Part shown: positions 5,413-8,812 of the stretch, piece by piece
How positions within the stretch are numbered: the first letter of the stretch is position 1
Layout: every line of letters begins with the position of its first letter
DNA from: CAZBWP01 sp964630265
GTDB taxonomy: Bacteria; Pseudomonadota; Alphaproteobacteria; Rhodospirillales; Defluviicoccaceae
Length of the DNA stretch: 8,812 bases
Reading direction: 5' to 3'
NCBI GenBank assembly: GCA_964630265.1
Contig: CAZVRW010000093.1
Span: forward strand, 1-8,812
The notes under the pieces: generated by a model
Databases searched by the model: none
What the model was told of the DNA's origin: nothing
The model's input: only the letters and a program-made list of their open reading frames with translations
Program-made: the position numbers and the translations under genes

Positions 5413-8400
5413 CTAGGCCGCGGACGCCGTGGGCCGCCGTCCGGCGCGCTCTTGCAACGCCTCGATCCGCTGCGTCAACGCCGACGGATCGAAGCGCCCG
5501 GCGGCGGCGCTGAGGTCGGCCGCCGCCTGCCGCACCGCGCCGTCGCCGGATGCGTCGGCTTCGCGGTGCAGCGCGGCGGCGATGTCCTGGACGTCATTGA
5601 TCGACGCAAACGGCGGTTTCAGGGCGTGCAGGCGCGCATATAGCGCCGGCGAGAGCAGGAGGCGCGCCGGACCATCCTCGGCCGACATCGGCGCCTCCGT
5701 CGCGCGCTCCGGCTCCGGCGTTGCCGACGCCAGCCAGCGGGCGAGGCTGTCGAGCAGGTCGGCGCGGCCCAGGGGCTTCAGCAACACGCCATCGAAGGTC
5801 TCGTGCACCGCCACGCCGCCGTCCGTCAATGCCGTGGCGGTGACGGCGAGGATCGGGATCGCGGCCGTCGCGGGATCGGCCTTGAGCCGCGCCGCCGCCG
5901 TCCGCCCGTCCATGTGCGGCATCGCCAGATCCATCAGGATCAGATCGGGCCGGTGTTCGCGGGCAAGGTCGAGGGCCTCGGCGCCGTCGCCGGCCTCGAT
6001 GATGCTGAAGGGCTGGTCGCGCAGAAACTGGCGCAGCAACTCCCGGTTGTCGGCTCGGTCGTCGACGATCAAGAGCGACGCGGGCGCGAAGCACGTCACC
6101 GGCGAGTGCGCCCGCGGCCCCGTCGGCGCGTGGTCCGCGGCGGCCGGAGCCGCGGCCTGGACCGGCAACTCCAGCGTGAAGGTGCTGCCGCGACCCGGCG
6201 TGCTCTCGAGGCGGATATCGCCGCCCATGGCCTCTGTCAGGCGGCGGCTGATCGCCAGGCCGAGGCCGGCGCCGCCGGGCAGGCCGGGCTCCGAGCCGCG
6301 GTCGAAGGCGCCAAAGATCCTCTGTCGTTCGTGCTCGTCGATGCCACGTCCCGTGTCCTCGACCGCGATGCCGAGCCGTGCCTCGCCGGCGGCGGCGGAT
6401 GGCATCATTGCCCGCACCTCGATATGCCCCGTGTCGGTGAACTTGAGGGCGTTGCCGAGCAGGTTGACCAACACTTGGCGCACACACTTGGCATCCACAA
6501 CCAGGACGGGGGGCAGGGTGTCGTCCACGGTGAGCGTGAGCCTCAGACCCTTGTCGGCCGCGGCCTGGGCGAACATCGCGGTGAGGTCGCGCAGCAGCGC
6601 TCGCACGTCCGTCGCCTTCGGGTCAAGCTCCAGGCGCCCGGCCTCGATCCGGGACAGATCCAGCAGATCGTCGATCAACTGTGCCAGGGTCCTGCCGGCC
6701 GAGCCGATGCCGTTGAGCCAGCCGCGCTCCCGGTCGTCGCGCGCCCGGCCGTCGAGCAGGGACGCGAAGCCCAACACCAGATTGAGTGGCGTCCGCAACT
6801 CATGGCTGACGTTGGCGAGAAACGCGCTTTTCGCCCGATTGGCCGCGTCGGCGACCTCCTTGGCTTCGCGCAGCGCCACCTCGGCCTGCCGCCGCCGGGC
6901 GATCTCGCCGGCCAGGCGGCGGTTCCACCAGAAGATCAGGGCGATCGCCAACGCGGCACCCACGACCACCCGCCAGAGAACGGTCCAATCCGTCTCGAGG
7001 TTGTAGCGGATCGAGATCCACTCGTTATAGATGGCATCGCGCGCCTGTTTCGGGATGGCCTCCAGCCCCTTCTGCAGGATGCCGGCCAGGAGCGGCTGGT
7101 CACGACCCACGGCCATGGCCAAGCGATACGTAAAGGGCGTTTCCCCGACCACCTTGATGCGCGTAAGGCCCGTCTGACCGATGGCGTAGCTGGTCGTCAC
7201 CACGTTGCCGACGTAGGCATCGGCATCCCCCCGGGTGAGTTGCCTGAGCCCCTCGCGGGTGTCCGTCACCGGCAACAGTGTCAGCTCGGGATAGGTCTGC
7301 CGCAGCCATGCCTCGACGGCGTCCCCGCGGACCACGGCGACGACCTTGCCGGCGAGGTTGTCAGGTCCGCCCAGGTAGGCGATGTCCGCCGCCGAGAAGA
7401 TGGCGGCGGGAAAGCTGACGTAGGGCTCGGTCAGCCGCATCGTTTGCAGGCGCTCGGGCGTGCGGGCGACGGCCGGCAGCAGATCCAACTCGCCGATCGC
7501 CAGGCCGGCCATCGCCGCCGACCAGGACGGCGGCACGATCATCTCGAACCGCACCCCGAGCGACCGTTCCAGCCGCTCCAGATAGGCGATGGAGATGCCC
7601 TGGGGCGTGCCGTCCGCGTCGACGAAATTCACCGGCGCCCAGGCCGGATCGACGCCGACCCGGATCACCGGGTGGTCGGCCAGCCAGGCGCGCTCGGCGG
7701 CGTCCAGGTCCGGCGTCTCGATCGCCTCCCGAGGCATGGCGGTGCTGCCGAGCCAGCGGTCGATGATCGCCTGGCGCTCGGCGGCGGTGATGGTCGCGAG
7801 CCCGGCGTTCAGGATCGCGGTCAGCTCCGGCCAGTCGTTGCGGACGGCAATCACCAGGTCGCCGCCCATCTCGGGCACGAGGGCGGCGATGCGGAAGCCG
7901 GGCTGCGTGTAGGTCTGCCGCCAGTATTCGAGCGAGACGTTGGTGAGAATCACGTCGATCCGCCCGGCCAGCAGCGCCGCGGCGAGCGCCGCGTTGTCCG
8001 AGAGCGGCACCAGCGCCACGTCGGCGCGACCGGCGAGTTGCGTTGCGACGACGCGCGTTCCCTGGATGTAGCCCACCCGCTTGCCGGCGAGCGCCGCCAG
8101 CGTGTCGGGCGGTGCCGGGTCGTCGCTTCGGACGTAAAGGTAGTAGTAGGTCCTGAGGACCGTGTCCGTGAAGGTGAAGCGGTCGCGGAACGCGTCGATC
8201 CGGAACGTCAATCCGAGCATGTCGATGTCCCGCCGCTCGGCGCGCGCCACCAGGTCGCCCCACGGACCCAGCGCGACGCGGATGTCCGTGCCGAGACGGT
8301 GGTTGAGCAGGTCCAGGTACTCGACGAACACCCCCTCCAGGCGGCCGTTGGAGCCAACGATCACCGCGGGCGGCTGGTTTTCGGGAAAGCCGATGACGAT

Positions 8401-8571
8401 CTCCGGGTGCGCGGCCAGCCAAGCCCGCTGCTCCGCCGTCAACAGGTCCGGCGCCGCGCCGGCCGGCGTCGCGGCCCCCGCCAGCGCGAGGGCGACCGCC
8501 AGCACCAGGAAGCGAGCGAGGCCCCGCCATGGCCGGAAGCAGGGCGAAAAAGCGATACCGATCAACGACAT
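5413..8571 (-). CDS. BvgS/EvgS-like hybrid sensor kinase with two periplasmic solute-binding modules
   Basis: A membrane sensor of 1052 residues counted from the ATG at 8571. Order: signal sequence (hydrophobic 21-39, possible cut after AGA at 39); two tandem family-3 solute-binding (Venus flytrap) modules, about 45-277 and 290-521; a transmembrane helix at 529-549; HisKA with His590 in SHELRTP; HATPase with N-box Asn707, G1 DTGRG (739-743) and G2 GLGL (769-772); a receiver at 832-948 with Asp837/838, phospho-acceptor Asp881 (ILMDLAMP), Thr911 and Lys932; and a C-terminal all-helical domain at about 970-1043. Both flytraps open with the same theme (AEQRAWLAAHP and AERAWLADHP), so they arose by duplication. 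Family knowledge suggests sensing of an amino acid or other small molecule, and the ligand is unknown. The C-terminal domain lacks a clear Hpt HxxKG motif. The frame is open to a GTG at 8676, but that start puts 35 extra residues before the signal sequence, so I prefer 8571 although its ribosome site is poor. It is the first gene of the signalling cluster. Confidence 0.92.
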   Translation of the reverse strand: MSLIGIAFSPCFRPWRGLARFLVLAVALALAGAATPAGAAPDLLTAEQRAWLAAHPEIVIGFPENQPPAVIVGSNGRLEGVFVEYLDLLNHRLGTDIRVALGPWGDLVARAERRDIDMLGLTFRIDAFRDRFTFTDTVLRTYYYLYVRSDDPAPPDTLAALAGKRVGYIQGTRVVATQLAGRADVALVPLSDNAALAAALLAGRIDVILTNVSLEYWRQTYTQPGFRIAALVPEMGGDLVIAVRNDWPELTAILNAGLATITAAERQAIIDRWLGSTAMPREAIETPDLDAAERAWLADHPVIRVGVDPAWAPVNFVDADGTPQGISIAYLERLERSLGVRFEMIVPPSWSAAMAGLAIGELDLLPAVARTPERLQTMRLTEPYVSFPAAIFSAADIAYLGGPDNLAGKVVAVVRGDAVEAWLRQTYPELTLLPVTDTREGLRQLTRGDADAYVGNVVTTSYAIGQTGLTRIKVVGETPFTYRLAMAVGRDQPLLAGILQKGLEAIPKQARDAIYNEWISIRYNLETDWTVLWRVVVGAALAIALIFWWNRRLAGEIARRRQAEVALREAKEVADAANRAKSAFLANVSHELRTPLNLVLGFASLLDGRARDDRERGWLNGIGSAGRTLAQLIDDLLDLSRIEAGRLELDPKATDVRALLRDLTAMFAQAAADKGLRLTLTVDDTLPPVLVVDAKCVRQVLVNLLGNALKFTDTGHIEVRAMMPSAAAGEARLGIAVEDTGRGIDEHERQRIFGAFDRGSEPGLPGGAGLGLAISRRLTEAMGGDIRLESTPGRGSTFTLELPVQAAAPAAADHAPTGPRAHSPVTCFAPASLLIVDDRADNRELLRQFLRDQPFSIIEAGDGAEALDLAREHRPDLILMDLAMPHMDGRTAAARLKADPATAAIPILAVTATALTDGGVAVHETFDGVLLKPLGRADLLDSLARWLASATPEPERATEAPMSAEDGPARLLLSPALYARLHALKPPFASINDVQDIAAALHREADASGDGAVRQAAADLSAAAGRFDPSALTQRIEALQERAGRRPTASAA

Positions 8572-8704
8572 CTCCGAACGGGCCCGAGGCCGGCGGCACG
8601 GCGGTCCGCTAACATGGAGCACCCATTTTCCACAATCAAGAACGATTGCCTCTCTGCCGTCGCATGTGCGTCGCACGGTGCCTGCCGAGGCGTTGCCGGC
8701 GCGT

Positions 8705-8736
8705 GTCAGGGATTCTCCCTACAGGGTTTTCCTGAC
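8705..8736. promoter_or_regulatory. Nested inverted repeat upstream of the sensor kinase, candidate operator
   Basis: The outer arms GTCAGG (8705-8710) and CCTGAC (8731-8736) are perfect complements 20 bases apart. Inside lie two further short inverted repeats that share an arm: AGGGA-TTC-TCCCT (8708-8720) and CCCT-AC-AGGG (8717-8726). There is also an imperfect direct repeat, CAGGGATT (8707-8714) and CAGGGTTT (8722-8729), with a 15-base period. Dense repeated CAGGG elements between probably divergent genes look like a binding site for a dimeric regulator, the NarL-type protein of this cluster being the nearest candidate. I see no clear sigma-70 boxes. Binding is inference. Confidence 0.45.
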
Positions 8737-8805
8737 GGAGTTTGCCGGACAGACGGATGGTTTCACACCTCGTACGATGCGGGCCTCGCGGAAGACGCAA
8801 CCAAC

Positions 8806-8812
8806 AAGGGAG
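8806..8812 (+). promoter_or_regulatory. Possible ribosome-binding site of a plus-strand gene beginning beyond the window
   Basis: The last seven bases read AAGGGAG, a good purine-rich Shine-Dalgarno match, after about 130 bases with no supported gene. This would fit a gene starting just past the right edge, divergent from the sensor kinase, with the inverted repeat at 8705-8736 between the two. With no start codon visible, this stays a guess. Confidence 0.3.

Noticed and set aside
3661..5643. A 660-codon plus-strand open frame across the response regulator and second kinase
   Set aside because: It is antisense to two genes with complete domain motifs; the translation has no recognisable domain and shows the repetitive composition of a GC-rich shadow frame.
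5429..7006. A 525-codon plus-strand open frame inside the hybrid kinase
   Set aside because: Its product is Ser/Arg/Ala-rich low-complexity sequence antisense to the HisKA, HATPase and receiver coding region; a shadow of codon bias.
8572..8676. Longer GTG-initiated form of the hybrid kinase
   Set aside because: It would place 35 Arg/Cys-rich residues before a normal signal sequence and has no good ribosome site; not excluded, but less likely than the ATG at 8571.

Overview
The window is GC-rich DNA with dense, mostly minus-strand genes. It looks like a Gram-negative proteobacterium: there is a LysR-type regulator divergent from an enzyme pair, a periplasm-facing BvgS/EvgS-type hybrid kinase, and a NarL/FixJ response regulator. 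I lean towards an alphaproteobacterium from codon use and protein style, but nothing here fixes the genus. I see no rRNA, tRNA, insertion sequence or CRISPR array.

Left part (1-2818): a possible plus-strand gene end (3-71) overlaps a strong hairpin (55-81). Next comes a minus-strand pair running leftwards: a pyridoxamine-phosphate-oxidase-fold flavoprotein (1153-1782), then an exported alpha/beta hydrolase of the haloalkane dehalogenase/epoxide hydrolase type (111-1088). A LysR-type regulator (1895-2818) is divergent from this pair. The 100-bp space between them holds alternating GGAAT/ATTCC half-sites and, on the enzyme side, an inverted repeat that could fold the start codon of the flavoprotein mRNA into a hairpin. 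The simplest reading is a LysR-controlled enzyme pair with an unknown inducer.

Middle (2819-3249): one recognisable relic, the C-terminal two thirds of a VapC-like PIN-domain toxin. It has lost its N-terminus and its antitoxin partner. The rest of this stretch appears non-coding.

Right part (3250-8812): a three-gene signalling cluster, all leftwards. It starts with a membrane hybrid histidine kinase carrying two tandem periplasmic solute-binding modules (5413-8571). Nine bases later comes a soluble kinase with an N-terminal receiver and a HisKA_3/NarX-type core (4195-5403). After a 165-bp gap that may hold a separate promoter comes a LuxR-type DNA-binding response regulator (3250-4029). A plausible flow is: ligand sensed by the hybrid kinase, phosphate (perhaps via a missing Hpt) to the receiver of the second kinase, and its HisKA_3 core to the response regulator. 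Upstream of the cluster (8677-8812) lies a nested inverted repeat (8705-8736), and a ribosome-binding-like AAGGGAG ends the window. This suggests a divergent gene just outside that could be a regulatory target.
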